Shown: piece by piece, positions 20,406-28,591 of the stretch
Numbering within the stretch: position 1 is the first letter of the stretch
Layout: each line of letters opens with the position of its first letter
Source of the DNA: Bacteroidota bacterium
GTDB lineage: Bacteria > Bacteroidota > Ignavibacteria > Ignavibacteriales > Ignavibacteriaceae
Assembly: GCA_021831685.1 (NCBI GenBank)
Contig: JAKBMG010000104.1
Location: 46,487-110,486, forward strand
Length of the DNA stretch: 64,000 nucleotides
Reading direction: 5' to 3'
Position numbers and translations under genes: made by a program
Notes under the pieces: generated by a model
What the model was told of the DNA's origin: nothing
Seen by the model: the letters and a program-made list of their open reading frames with translations, nothing else
Databases searched by the model: none

Positions 20406-21437
20406 TTATTTCGCTTGCCCTTGAAGTTTCTTAAGAGTCTCAATTCTTTCATCAAGCTCCTTAATTTTTGCATCTAGTTCTTTTAACCTATCATCAATTT
20501 TATTTTCATATTCAGTCTTATCCCAGTAGCCGCGATTCTCAAAATATCCCTTAAATAGCCAGTTATGTTTTAACGCTTCCATATTCTCTGATAAGCGCGT
20601 AGCTCCGACCTTTGCTTCTTCGCTTGTATTTTGAATGTTCTGCAAAGTTGAAGTTACTGTAGAATCGTATTTACCGTTTTTAGAAATGAAACCGCCAACA
20701 ACACCCTTACCTTGATTTATACCCGACACAATTGAATCGATATTTACCACTACTTGATTAATATTATTTATGGTAGTTTCAACTCCTATACCAAGACTAT
20801 CAAACAAACCAGTTACTTTATCTAATTCTCCCGTAATTCCTTTTAAGCTTTTATCTGCCTGACTTGTAAGATTTGTAGCATTGTTATATAACTGGTCATC
20901 ATTAATAAGCTTTCCTAACGAACCTTCGCCTCGGTTTACTCTACCAACAATTTCCGATAGATCTTTCGTCATTTTTTTTGTGTACTCCATTACCCCTTCA
21001 GTCTGGGCTATGATTGCTGATAACCCAAGCGGTTCCTCAGTCTGGATAATACCGTCGTTTTTTATTTGTTCTGCCTGGCTGCTTCCGATTTTCAAAACAA
21101 TAACCTTATTGCCTACCAATCCCTCAGATTCAATTGAAGCTTTTGTATCGGTGCGAATAAATCTTTGTATATCAGTTTGAAGATCCATCGTCACTTGAAC
21201 GTGTCCGGTGGTATCGTTCACTATTTCCACTCCACTTACGCTTCCAACATCGATTCCGCTTAGTCTTACAGTCGTACCGGTTCGTAAACCTTGAATATCT
21301 TTAAAGTATGCTCTAACCTTAAAGGTAGAACTAAAAAGAGAATTCTTTTGTCCTATTAAGAAAATTCCTACAATCAGAAGAGATATTCCGAGTAAGATGA
21401 AAATTCCTAATCTTACTGAAGGGATATTTTTTTTCAT
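20406..21437 (-). CDS. mlaD: MlaD-type MCE-domain lipid transport protein
   Basis: 343 residues: one N-terminal membrane helix (LGIFILLGISLLIVGIFLIG), then an MCE domain at about 38-115 (KVRAYFKDIQGLRTGTTVRL, GIDVGSVSGVEI, IESEGLVGNKVIVLKIGS), then a long helical tail ending in a coiled coil (KELDAKIKELDERIETLKKL). MCE proteins bind lipids between inner and outer membrane, working with the MlaE permease and MlaF ATPase. The start overlaps the end of the ATPase gene by 4 bp, so the two are translationally coupled. Confidence 0.9.
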   Translation of the reverse strand: MKKNIPSVRLGIFILLGISLLIVGIFLIGQKNSLFSSTFKVRAYFKDIQGLRTGTTVRLSGIDVGSVSGVEIVNDTTGHVQVTMDLQTDIQRFIRTDTKASIESEGLVGNKVIVLKIGSSQAEQIKNDGIIQTEEPLGLSAIIAQTEGVMEYTKKMTKDLSEIVGRVNRGEGSLGKLINDDQLYNNATNLTSQADKSLKGITGELDKVTGLFDSLGIGVETTINNINQVVVNIDSIVSGINQGKGVVGGFISKNGKYDSTVTSTLQNIQNTSEEAKVGATRLSENMEALKHNWLFKGYFENRGYWDKTEYENKIDDRLKELDAKIKELDERIETLKKLQGQAK

Positions 21438-22192
21438 TTAGTACTCCCGTTTTTAACTTCAAGAATATCGCTTGTAAAAAAATCTCTAAGAAAAGGATCG
21501 CTTGTCGAAACAAGGTTTTCAAGGTTTCCTTCGTATTTAATTTTACCATCTTTCAATACTACTGCATGAGAAGCGATAATTTTTGCGCAGATCAAATCAT
21601 GTGTTACAACAATAGAAGTGGTTTTTAGGTCTTTTTGTAATTCAACAATCAATTGACTTATTTCCTTTGTGGTTATTGGGTCAAGCCCGGTTGTCGGTTC
21701 ATCATATAAAATTAGTTTAGGCTCAGTAATTATTGTTCGCGCTAACCCGATCCTTTTTTTCATACCGCCTGATAATTCTGCCGGCATTTTATCGATTGAA
21801 TCTTCCAGCGAAACCTTTTCAAGAGAGGATTTAACTTTTGCTTCTACTTCCTTCGTTGTGAAATTAAAGTTCCTGATTAATGGAAATGCTAAATTTTCCC
21901 TAACTGACATTGAGTCATATAAAGCCGAGCCTTGAAATAAAAATCCAATTTGTTTTCTTACCTCATTCAATTTATTCTCACTTAGCAAAAGGATATTTTC
22001 CCCCTCAATAAAAACCTCGCCTGAGTCTGGCTCCAATAATTTCACAATGCATTTTATTAAAACACTTTTGCCGGTGCCGCTTCTGCCAAAAACAACTACG
22101 TTTTCTCCTTCATTGATTTTTAGAGAAATATTGTCAAGAACAACTGAATCTCCAAAAGATTTACTAAGATTTCTCACTTCAACTTCAGCCAT
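21434..22192 (-). CDS. mlaF: MlaF-type ABC transporter ATPase
   Basis: 252 residues, a complete ABC ATPase: Walker A VFGRSGTGKSVLIKC, Q-loop IGFLFQGSALYDS, signature ELSGGMKKRIGLART, Walker B LILYDEPTTGLDP and switch His in SIVVTHDL. The GMKKR form of the signature is characteristic of Mla/Mkl lipid-transport ATPases. It powers phospholipid movement through MlaE. It overlaps the MlaE gene by one base and the MlaD gene by four. Confidence 0.93.
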   Translation of the reverse strand: MAEVEVRNLSKSFGDSVVLDNISLKINEGENVVVFGRSGTGKSVLIKCIVKLLEPDSGEVFIEGENILLLSENKLNEVRKQIGFLFQGSALYDSMSVRENLAFPLIRNFNFTTKEVEAKVKSSLEKVSLEDSIDKMPAELSGGMKKRIGLARTIITEPKLILYDEPTTGLDPITTKEISQLIVELQKDLKTTSIVVTHDLICAKIIASHAVVLKDGKIKYEGNLENLVSTSDPFLRDFFTSDILEVKNGSTK

Positions 22193-23046
22193 CAGTTACT
22201 CCAAATCATTAAAGTGACTTTTACTAACACCATATCAACAAGTAAAATTAATAGCGACGAAATTACTACGGAGCTTGTAGAGGCTTTTCCGACCCCCTCT
22301 GTGCCGTTCTCTGTATTATATCCTTTGTATGCTCCAACTATTCCGACTATAAATCCAAAGAAAAATGTTTTAGCTATTCCGGGGATTATATCGGAAAATT
22401 CAACTGAATGAACAATAGCGTTTAAATAAAGTTGAAAACTTATACCTTGAGATAAAAATATAGCAAGAAAACTGCCGAAAAGTGCAATAAAAATTACATA
22501 TATAGTAAGCATAGGCAGAATAAATGTGCATGCTACCACCCTTGTAACAACCAAAAACCTAAAAGGATTTATTGCCGAAACTTCCATTGCATCTATCTGC
22601 TCCGTTACGCGCATCGAACCAAGCTCTGCGCCAATGCCTGAACTAACCCTGCCGGCAAAAATTAATGCCGTTATTACAGGACCCAATTCTCTTACAACAG
22701 ACAAAGCTACCATTCCTGGTAAAAAAGATCCAGCCCCGAATCTAATCATCACCGGCTGGCTTTGCATCGCTAGCACTAGTCCGATTATAAATCCCGTAAC
22801 GCTTACAATAGGAAGAGTCTTAACCCCAAGCTCGTCCATATGTTTTTTAATTTCAGCAAATTCATAAGGCGGAATAAATACTTTCTTAAAAAATTCTATA
22901 GTGAAAAGAAAAAGACCCGACACGGTTTGAAAAAATTCGGTTAATCTTTTACCTGACACAGACAAATTTTGTGTTGTGCCGGAATTTGTTTTTGCGGAAT
23001 TCAAATTATTTTCTCTTAGATGGTTAAAACTGCAGAAAAAAATCAA
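22192..23046 (-). CDS. mlaE: MlaE-type ABC transporter permease
   Basis: 284 residues. The MlaE family signature is clear: GFIIGLVLAMQSQPVMIRFG, VVRELGPVITALIFAGRVSS, GAELGSMRVTEQIDAMEV. Five or six membrane helices. First gene of the mlaE-mlaF-mlaD unit on the minus strand. The ATG at 23046 gives an N-terminus that is not conserved in appearance; a TTG at 23004 preceded by AGAGAA is a possible shorter start. The substrate is inferred to be phospholipid by family; direction is not certain. Confidence 0.9.
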   Translation of the reverse strand: MIFFCSFNHLRENNLNSAKTNSGTTQNLSVSGKRLTEFFQTVSGLFLFTIEFFKKVFIPPYEFAEIKKHMDELGVKTLPIVSVTGFIIGLVLAMQSQPVMIRFGAGSFLPGMVALSVVRELGPVITALIFAGRVSSGIGAELGSMRVTEQIDAMEVSAINPFRFLVVTRVVACTFILPMLTIYVIFIALFGSFLAIFLSQGISFQLYLNAIVHSVEFSDIIPGIAKTFFFGFIVGIVGAYKGYNTENGTEGVGKASTSSVVISSLLILLVDMVLVKVTLMIWSN

Positions 23047-23150
23047 ACCTAAATAAAATTAATTACCAAAATTTCATACTTTTCAAGCCAAAATAATAAA
23101 AAAACACGCTTAAAAAAAATTTGAATGATCGTGGACATCTATGTCATAAC

Positions 23151-23204
23151 TGGTGGAATAATGAAATGTAGGTGAATTTTCCACTACTCCATTCCTCCAC
23201 CATC
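23151..23204. repeat. Palindromic repeat, family 2 copy
   Basis: GGTGGAATAATGAAATGT is followed about 20 bases later by CTCCATTCCTCCACC, its rough complement. Similar pairs occur at 26604-26655, 35427-35474, 44995-45034 and, as a half, 45209-45238. All are intergenic. Confidence 0.5.
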
Positions 23205-23290
23205 TTCCGTCTTTAGAGATTCCCATTATATTTGAAATTTTCTGCAGAATTATATGAGCTCGTCACTCGTTACTTGTCACTCATTCCCTC

Positions 23291-23450
23291 GTTTGCCATT
23301 TTTGTCACACCTTAGTCCTTTTTCCCCTGTTTTTTGTCTAAATTTTCCCCATTTCTACCAGGCCTCTGCCAAGCCTATAACACGCCTCCACCAAGCCTAT
23401 AAATCTTACTTAAATATTGCAGAAAAAATAGTGTGACAAAAATGGCACAC
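23291..23450. repeat. Inverted-repeat element with inner 22-bp tandem repeat
   Basis: GCCATTTTTGTCACAC (23295-23310) has a perfect 16-bp inverted partner at 23431-23446. Between them a 22-bp unit containing CCAAGCCTATAA is repeated twice (about 23361-23405). No reading frame fits. It lies about 100 bp upstream of the glutaredoxin gene, so it could be a MITE-like insertion or part of that gene's leader. The rest of 23047-23547 holds only the repeat at 23151-23204. Confidence 0.5.
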
Positions 23451-23547
23451 TCTCATTCACATAAGTAACATCTTGAACAGATTTTTCTTGAATCCTTTTT
23501 CCTTCGGTTTCATCTAAAATCAATAAAAATTATTTTGTGAGTAAAAA

Positions 23548-23793
23548 ATGGATCAAGCAAAAGTAATAATCTTTACAACACCTACATGTAGCTTCTGTGT
23601 AGCTGCAAAAAGATATTTCAGAGAAAAAAATATTCGTTTTACCGAGATTGACGTTACAAGAGACCAATCAGCTGCACGTGATATGCTTAGAAAAACCGGG
23701 CAAATGGGCGTACCGGTCATTTTAATAAATAACCGTCCAATTGTTGGTTTCGATAAACCTAAAATTAATCAAATGTTAAACATTAAAAACTAA
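23548..23793 (+). CDS. Glutaredoxin-like thiol protein
   Basis: 81 residues, a single thioredoxin fold. The redox motif is TPTCSFCVAAK (Cys14 and Cys17), followed by the FTEIDVTRD strand, the cis-proline loop GVPVILIN and the glutathione-site-like VGFDKPKI. Size and motif fit NrdH/glutaredoxin-like proteins that reduce disulfides in the cytoplasm. It is 10 bp upstream of the GroES gene and likely co-transcribed with it, an unusual pair that suggests a stress-linked unit. Confidence 0.88.
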   Translation: MDQAKVIIFTTPTCSFCVAAKRYFREKNIRFTEIDVTRDQSAARDMLRKTGQMGVPVILINNRPIVGFDKPKINQMLNIKN

Positions 23794-23803
23794 AGGAGAC
23801 TTT

Positions 23804-24076
23804 ATGAAAATAAAACCAATGGATGATCGTGTTCTTATAGAACTGATCGAAGAAGAAGAAAAAACTTATTCAGGAATAATTATTCCTGATACCGCGAAAG
23901 AAAAACCGCGTATGGGAAAAGTTGTCGCTGTTGGCACCGACGAGGATTTACGTGAAAAAGTTAAAGAGGGAAATAAGATATTGTTTACTAAATATGGCGG
24001 CGAAGAGATTTCCTTCGACAGCAAAGAATATAAGATTGTTCAGCGAACTGACATTTTAGCAGTAGTTGAGGATTAA
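23804..24076 (+). CDS. groS: Co-chaperonin GroES
   Basis: 90 residues, close to the usual 95-97. It opens KIKPMDDRVLIELIEEEEKT, has the mobile-loop region YSGIIIPDTAKEKP, then GKVVAVGTDEDL, and ends EYKIVQRTDILAVVED, the GroES beta-barrel pattern. Ribosome site AAGGAG 6 bases upstream. GroES caps the GroEL folding chamber, but no groL follows: a terminator and an opposite-strand gene come next. It may be a second, special-purpose GroES or the genome may have groL elsewhere. Confidence 0.9.
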   Translation: MKIKPMDDRVLIELIEEEEKTYSGIIIPDTAKEKPRMGKVVAVGTDEDLREKVKEGNKILFTKYGGEEISFDSKEYKIVQRTDILAVVED

Positions 24077-24099
24077 ACTTCAATTATTAGCACCTCGAA

Positions 24100-24157
24100 G
24101 ATGAGGGGTTGATTTAAAATTCCGCTGGGAATTATAAATCAGCCCCTCATTTTTTTT
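24100..24157 (+). terminator. Rho-independent terminator after groS
   Basis: ATGAGGGG-TT-GATTT pairs with AAATC-AG-CCCCTCAT across a short AT-rich loop and is followed directly by a run of eight T. It ends the glutaredoxin-groS unit 25-80 bp past the groS stop and abuts the end of the convergent hydrolase gene. Confidence 0.8.
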
Positions 24158-25196
24158 AATAGGGAAAGTTCATTCCCGGCCAACTTTCAATTGAATCTGT
24201 TGACTTTACAATGTGCATACCTGCATCGGCAAATTTTTGGAACGACTTATTTGCATCATCGGTGTAATCAATTACACCTGGAACAACTACCGAAGAGGTA
24301 CAATCTTCAAGAAGATAAACTTTGCTGGTAAGATGTTTTTCTCTAAGAAGAAAATCATTCAATAAATCGTCGATTGTCCATGCTACACAATGACTTTTTG
24401 CCTGACCCGCAATAATTATCGCGTCATATCCTAATAATTTTTCAATCAAAGATGTATTTTTGTCTGCAATCTTATTGCCGTTGATTCCTTCACGAACTTC
24501 AGGACCGAAGATCGAATAGTGCTCAGTAAAAGGATTGTTCCCTTTAACCTGAAAATCCGGTTGGCTGTATCTGGCAATACTGTGAAAAAAAATCGCTTCA
24601 TCTAAAGCTGACACCAAAGCATTTCCTATTCCGCCGAGCATAGCGTGATATGGCCAGATTGTAAGACTATATTTATTTCCTTGCTTTAGTTTCTCAGTAT
24701 AATGACGAAGATAATTTTCTGCATCGTTACTCTTGATGCCCAGATCTTTACATACCTTGTCATTTATTTTCCACAAACCATTCTCAACATCTTCTAAAGA
24801 TATTAATGTGTACGGTAAAGGATGTTCCCCTTTATCGTTCACTAAAAATATTGAATGAAAAATTTGTAAAGGATGATGAGTATCCATAGTCGGAATTATT
24901 TCTGTAACCAAATCAAGATTGCGGTAAATGAATCTGCAGAAGCGGTTTGTGTCGTTAACAGCCCCCATGCCGCCTCTGCCGCCGACAAATAATTCAAAGC
25001 CGGGAATGCAAAAAGTGTTTTGCATATCAACTGCTAACAAACAAACCTTAAATTTATCTTCGTAAGAAGGTCTTATATTAAATTTCTTAGCCCAATTAAA
25101 TGCATCCTTAGCGCGCTGCTCATAGTCTACTTTCCAAACCTCACCCACTTTGTCTTCTCTAAAATGCTCGGGTTCGGGTAACTCTTTTCTTGTCAT
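24156..25196 (-). CDS. Isochorismatase-fold cysteine hydrolase (nicotinamidase-like)
   Basis: 346 residues, longer than nicotinamidase (about 200). The fold shows in VCLLAVDMQNTFCIPG (catalytic Asp in VDMQ), TMDTHHPLQIFHS (metal-site-like His region) and IIIAGQAKSHCVAWTIDDLL with the nucleophilic Cys. Extra residues at the N-terminus and in the middle set it apart from PncA. It may release ammonia from nicotinamide or hydrolyse another amide. Nicotinate phosphoribosyltransferase at 3.1 kb would use nicotinate, but the genes are 20 kb apart, so a link is speculative. Standalone on the minus strand. Confidence 0.8.
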   Translation of the reverse strand: MTRKELPEPEHFREDKVGEVWKVDYEQRAKDAFNWAKKFNIRPSYEDKFKVCLLAVDMQNTFCIPGFELFVGGRGGMGAVNDTNRFCRFIYRNLDLVTEIIPTMDTHHPLQIFHSIFLVNDKGEHPLPYTLISLEDVENGLWKINDKVCKDLGIKSNDAENYLRHYTEKLKQGNKYSLTIWPYHAMLGGIGNALVSALDEAIFFHSIARYSQPDFQVKGNNPFTEHYSIFGPEVREGINGNKIADKNTSLIEKLLGYDAIIIAGQAKSHCVAWTIDDLLNDFLLREKHLTSKVYLLEDCTSSVVVPGVIDYTDDANKSFQKFADAGMHIVKSTDSIESWPGMNFPY

Positions 25197-25631
25197 ATTT
25201 GATCCCTAAATTATATTTTTTCTTAATTCCATCTGTAAAAATACTAAATGCGAAAGTAGACCCAAAACCTTAAACTTCGAAGGAGTCTGCCTGTCTGGTA
25301 GGCAGGGTCGCCGAAACGACAAATTGTTTTGTGTCATTTCGACTGAGTCATCGAAGGAGAAATCCCCTAAATAGCGTTTGTTATTCCAAGTCTCCGATAA
25401 TGGTTTTACCATTATTTATTAGGTTAATGACCACTTCTCTTAAGTGACTCTCACAACAAATTCAAAATTCCTAGTCATCCCTATCAGCAAGAGGGAATTA
25501 ACATTCTAATAACAGTAGCGTAATATTGTCTTAATAGGCTAAGACTATGTTTGTCACAAAATTAATTAACTCCTTCAATCATGATAAATTTAATTTCAAA
25601 AGATATTTAACGATAATTGCGTGCCGGCTAA
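25197..25631. other. Intergenic region with a short family-1 repeat
   Basis: Holds a repeat remnant at about 25334-25368 (GTCATTTCGACTGAGTCATC, then GAAGGAGAAATCCCC) and GCCTGCCTGTCTGGTAGGCAGG-like dyad symmetry at 25288-25307. The rest is AT-rich with no convincing gene; the 68-codon minus-strand frame at 25206-25412 is made of repeat sequence. Confidence 0.45.
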
Positions 25632-25814
25632 ATGAAAATAAAAAACATGAAACTTCTGTTTAATTCTTTAGTCTTCCTTCTCGCCGGAATAATTTCCGCG
25701 GTAAGATTGGAATCGCTTGAAATAATAATTTCATTACTGTTTTCATCATTATTCCTTCTTCTTAATATTTTTATAAAAGAAGAAAACAGTAAATCAGCTA
25801 TCGGTCAAACATAA
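25632..25814 (+). CDS. Possible small membrane protein
   Basis: 60 residues: a short basic start (MKIKNMK), two adjacent hydrophobic helices (LLFNSLVFLLAGIISAV and IIISLLFSSLFLLLNIFI), then a polar tail. The composition is that of a small inner-membrane protein. There is no obvious ribosome site before the ATG and no family that I recognise, so it may not be real. Confidence 0.35.
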   Translation: MKIKNMKLLFNSLVFLLAGIISAVRLESLEIIISLLFSSLFLLLNIFIKEENSKSAIGQT

Positions 25815-26057
25815 TAAACAGAAAACCGCATCAAAATATTCGCTTCTCCAGCAACCGGGTAGGCAACGTAACTAATAATGCCAATCCGGTTGACTTTTTT
25901 ATAATAGTGCTTTTATAAGAAATTTCATCCTTTCTGTGATATACAAGGTAGCGTAATCTTTTTTCTTGACTTTATTATATTCTGTACCCAAATTAAATAT
26001 AATCGTTCATTGTCTTACTGTTAAATATAAATCTATAAACTTTTTTAAGGAGATTCT

Positions 26058-26438
26058 ATGGAAAACCTAAAGAATGCCGGAAGGGTCATCTTCGGATTAC
26101 CATTTATTATTTTTGGATTAAATCACTTTAAAATGGGATCACAAATGGCTGGCTATGTTCCCTCATTTATTCCCGGGGGAGTCTTCTGGATTTATCTTGT
26201 CGGTTTAGCGCTTGTTCTGGCGGGTATTAGCATAATAATAAAAAAATATATTAGGCTTTCAGCTACTTTGTTAGGAATTATGCTGGCGATATTCGTGTTG
26301 ACAATCCACCTGCCGGGGCTTTTTAATCCTGCTATAATGCAAATGGAATTTGCGAATTTGCTAAAAGATACTTCACTGTGCGGCGCTGCTTTTTTCATTG
26401 CAGGATCTTTTCCAAATGAAGAAAAGAAATCGGAATAG
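26058..26438 (+). CDS. DoxX family membrane protein
   Basis: 126 residues with four membrane helices. The opening AGRVIFGLPFIIFGLNHFKMG and the later GISIIIKKYIRLSATLLGIML are typical of DoxX-like small membrane proteins, whose relatives take part in sulfur or quinone-linked redox reactions and stress responses. AAGGAG lies 7 bases before the ATG. Single gene; function here unknown. Confidence 0.82.
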   Translation: MENLKNAGRVIFGLPFIIFGLNHFKMGSQMAGYVPSFIPGGVFWIYLVGLALVLAGISIIIKKYIRLSATLLGIMLAIFVLTIHLPGLFNPAIMQMEFANLLKDTSLCGAAFFIAGSFPNEEKKSE

Positions 26439-27030
26439 ATTATCTATTCTATGTTAGTGACATTTTACATTTTCGACTAGGAAAGTCACTCTTTCCAACA
26501 AAATCATAATTGAGTTCGAAAATGATTTGAAGACAAATCTTAACCACGTTAAAGAACGGATTGCCGGTTAATTAATAATTCACCTTACGCAGATATAACT
26601 CATTGGAATTATGGAATACTGGAAAATACCGCCCAATTCCACGACTCCAATATTCCTGGAGTTGCGTAATGCTATTTTATAATTCCCTGCTGAAGTGAGC
26701 GTTTGTTTTTTTAAATAATATTGTTATATTATAACCAATTACTTGAAAATTAACATTAAAAGTTGAAAATGTTATGAAAAGTAAATTATATTCTAAATTC
26801 GTCATAATAAGTGTTTTCCTAATATATATTTGTCATGTAGCCAAACTAATACATTCTCAACGATATTTTCGAAGTATGATTATATTTTCGGAAATGTACC
26901 TGACTTTTCTTTACAGTTTAGTACTTCCTGGGCGGGAGAAATTTGTGTCCGCTATTTTATTTGCTGTTCGTAATAGATAAGAAATATGATACTAAATCTT
27001 AATTTCAAAAACTTTATGAGGAGTCACAAA
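26439..27030. other. Long intergenic region with a family-2 repeat
   Basis: Contains one degenerate palindromic copy at 26604-26655 (GGAATTATGGAATACTGG against CGACTCCAATATTCC). A 68-codon frame at 26774-26980 has a hydrophobic start but no ribosome site and no recognisable family; I do not call it. The end of the region carries the ribosome site GAGGAG of the next gene. Confidence 0.45.
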
Positions 27031-28299
27031 ATGAAAAAGCTATCAGTTGTTTTCGTCCTTATACTCAGTATTTGTTTTATCCAAACCTCACCAGCCCAAT
27101 TTTTAGATAAGCTGAAAAAAAAGACAGAAGAAAAAATTAAAAAAGAAGGGGAAAGAAGGACTGAAGATAAAATCAATAAAGGTGTGAACAAAGCTTATGA
27201 CGAAGCTGAAAATCAATTAACGGGCAATAAAGATAAACAACAAGATCCTAAAAAGGACGAACAGAAATCCAATAATGTAAAGAAAGAAACCGAAAATAAT
27301 ACTCAGATGGTAATCAATTCCAAATATGATTTTATACCGGGAGAAAAGGTTATTTCCTTTGATGACTTTACAGCAGAAAATATTGGCGACTTCCCGGTTC
27401 AATGGAATACAACCGGGTCCGGTGAAGTTGTAACTACAAATATTGCAGAAGGAAGATGGTTCAATATTACAAACGGAAGAGGGGCTACAACTCTTGATGC
27501 TCCCTTAACATTGCCTGATAATTATACGATTGAGTTCGATGTTATTCCAGTTAAAGATTCCAAGAATAATAACAACTCGGCATTTTCATTTTCCATACTA
27601 AGTACTAAGAAACCAAAAGATTTAGTCTATGGTTTAGCAAGACCGGGCGATGCAGGAATTCGCTTCTCTTTTGAATATTCTAATTATTATTCCACTTATT
27701 TTAATGACCATTCTCCTGAGCTAAAAGGGATAGAAAACGAGCCCAGATTACTTCCGAATAAAAAATATAGAATTTCAATTTGTGTTCAGAAGACGAGAAT
27801 AAAGCTTTATGTAGGAGAACAAAAGCTTTTTGATCTCCCAAAAGCTATGTCGCAAAACTATAAATATAATATGGTTCGTTTTGACCGGGGCACGACGATG
27901 TTTAGTAATTTCCGCATTGCAACCGGTTTGCCCGATATGCGCAGTAAGCTTCTTACCGAAGGTAAACTAATTAGCTACGGAATTTATTTTGATGTAAATA
28001 AAGATATTGTAAAACAAGAATCATATCCTTCAATTAAAGAGATTGCTGCTATACTAAAGGATAATCCAGCCGTAAAAATTAAAATTGTCGGCCATACAGA
28101 TTCTGATGGTGATGATAAATCAAACCTGGATTTATCAAAACGTCGTGCAGCTTCTGTTAAGGATGCTTTAGTTAAAGATTTTAGTATCGAGGCATTACGA
28201 ATTGAAACCGATGGAAAAGGTGAAAGCGAACCAGTTGCTCAGAATGATAGCATCACGAACAAAGCTCTTAACCGCAGGGTTGAGTTCTTAAAATTATAA
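27031..28299 (+). CDS. OmpA-domain outer-membrane protein
   Basis: 422 residues from the ATG at 27031, chosen because GAGGAG stands 9 bases upstream and a signal peptide follows at once (MKKLSVVFVLILSICFIQ...PAQ); an in-frame ATG at 26986 has neither. Residues 25-100 are highly charged and helical (KKKTEEKIKKEGERR). Residues 105-300 look like a beta-sandwich with carbohydrate-binding-like strands. Residues 310-422 are an OmpA C-terminal domain (GIYFDVNKDIVK, KIKIVGHTDSDGDD, LSKRRAASVKDAL), which grips peptidoglycan. Probable role: linking the outer membrane to the cell wall. Confidence 0.85.
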   Translation: MKKLSVVFVLILSICFIQTSPAQFLDKLKKKTEEKIKKEGERRTEDKINKGVNKAYDEAENQLTGNKDKQQDPKKDEQKSNNVKKETENNTQMVINSKYDFIPGEKVISFDDFTAENIGDFPVQWNTTGSGEVVTTNIAEGRWFNITNGRGATTLDAPLTLPDNYTIEFDVIPVKDSKNNNNSAFSFSILSTKKPKDLVYGLARPGDAGIRFSFEYSNYYSTYFNDHSPELKGIENEPRLLPNKKYRISICVQKTRIKLYVGEQKLFDLPKAMSQNYKYNMVRFDRGTTMFSNFRIATGLPDMRSKLLTEGKLISYGIYFDVNKDIVKQESYPSIKEIAAILKDNPAVKIKIVGHTDSDGDDKSNLDLSKRRAASVKDALVKDFSIEALRIETDGKGESEPVAQNDSITNKALNRRVEFLKL

Positions 28300-28412
28300 T
28301 AGTTCAAAATTTCTTTATCATAATAAGGAAACTAAACTATTAGTAAATTATTAGGAATTGTTTTCGGTAACCATATAGTCAGAAGAAATCCTCTAATGAA
28401 TGCCTTGAATGG

Positions 28413-28448
28413 ATTTGCTTGCAATGCACTATTGTATTGCAAGCAAAT
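28413..28448. repeat. Perfect 13-bp hairpin downstream of the OmpA gene
   Basis: ATTTGCTTGCAAT pairs exactly with ATTGCAAGCAAAT across a 10-base loop, 114 bp past the stop. No T-run follows on either strand, so it is not a classical terminator; it may stabilise the mRNA end or be a repeat. Confidence 0.45.
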
Positions 28449-28591
28449 TGATACAAGAAACGGTTTCGGAACCCATTGTCATTTTTTAATTAAAATGCAT
28501 TTCTGCGCAACATAAGTTAATAATTTTCTTTACCAGTTGAATAAACATAATAACCTCTTTATTCATTCTAATCCTTACTGAAAATTATAGA

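Noticed and set aside
25206..25412. 68-codon minus-strand frame
   Set aside because: Made of a repeat remnant and a short dyad; no protein-like pattern.
26774..26980. 68-codon frame with hydrophobic start
   Set aside because: No ribosome site, no family, and composition like the surrounding intergenic DNA. Kept out of the gene list.
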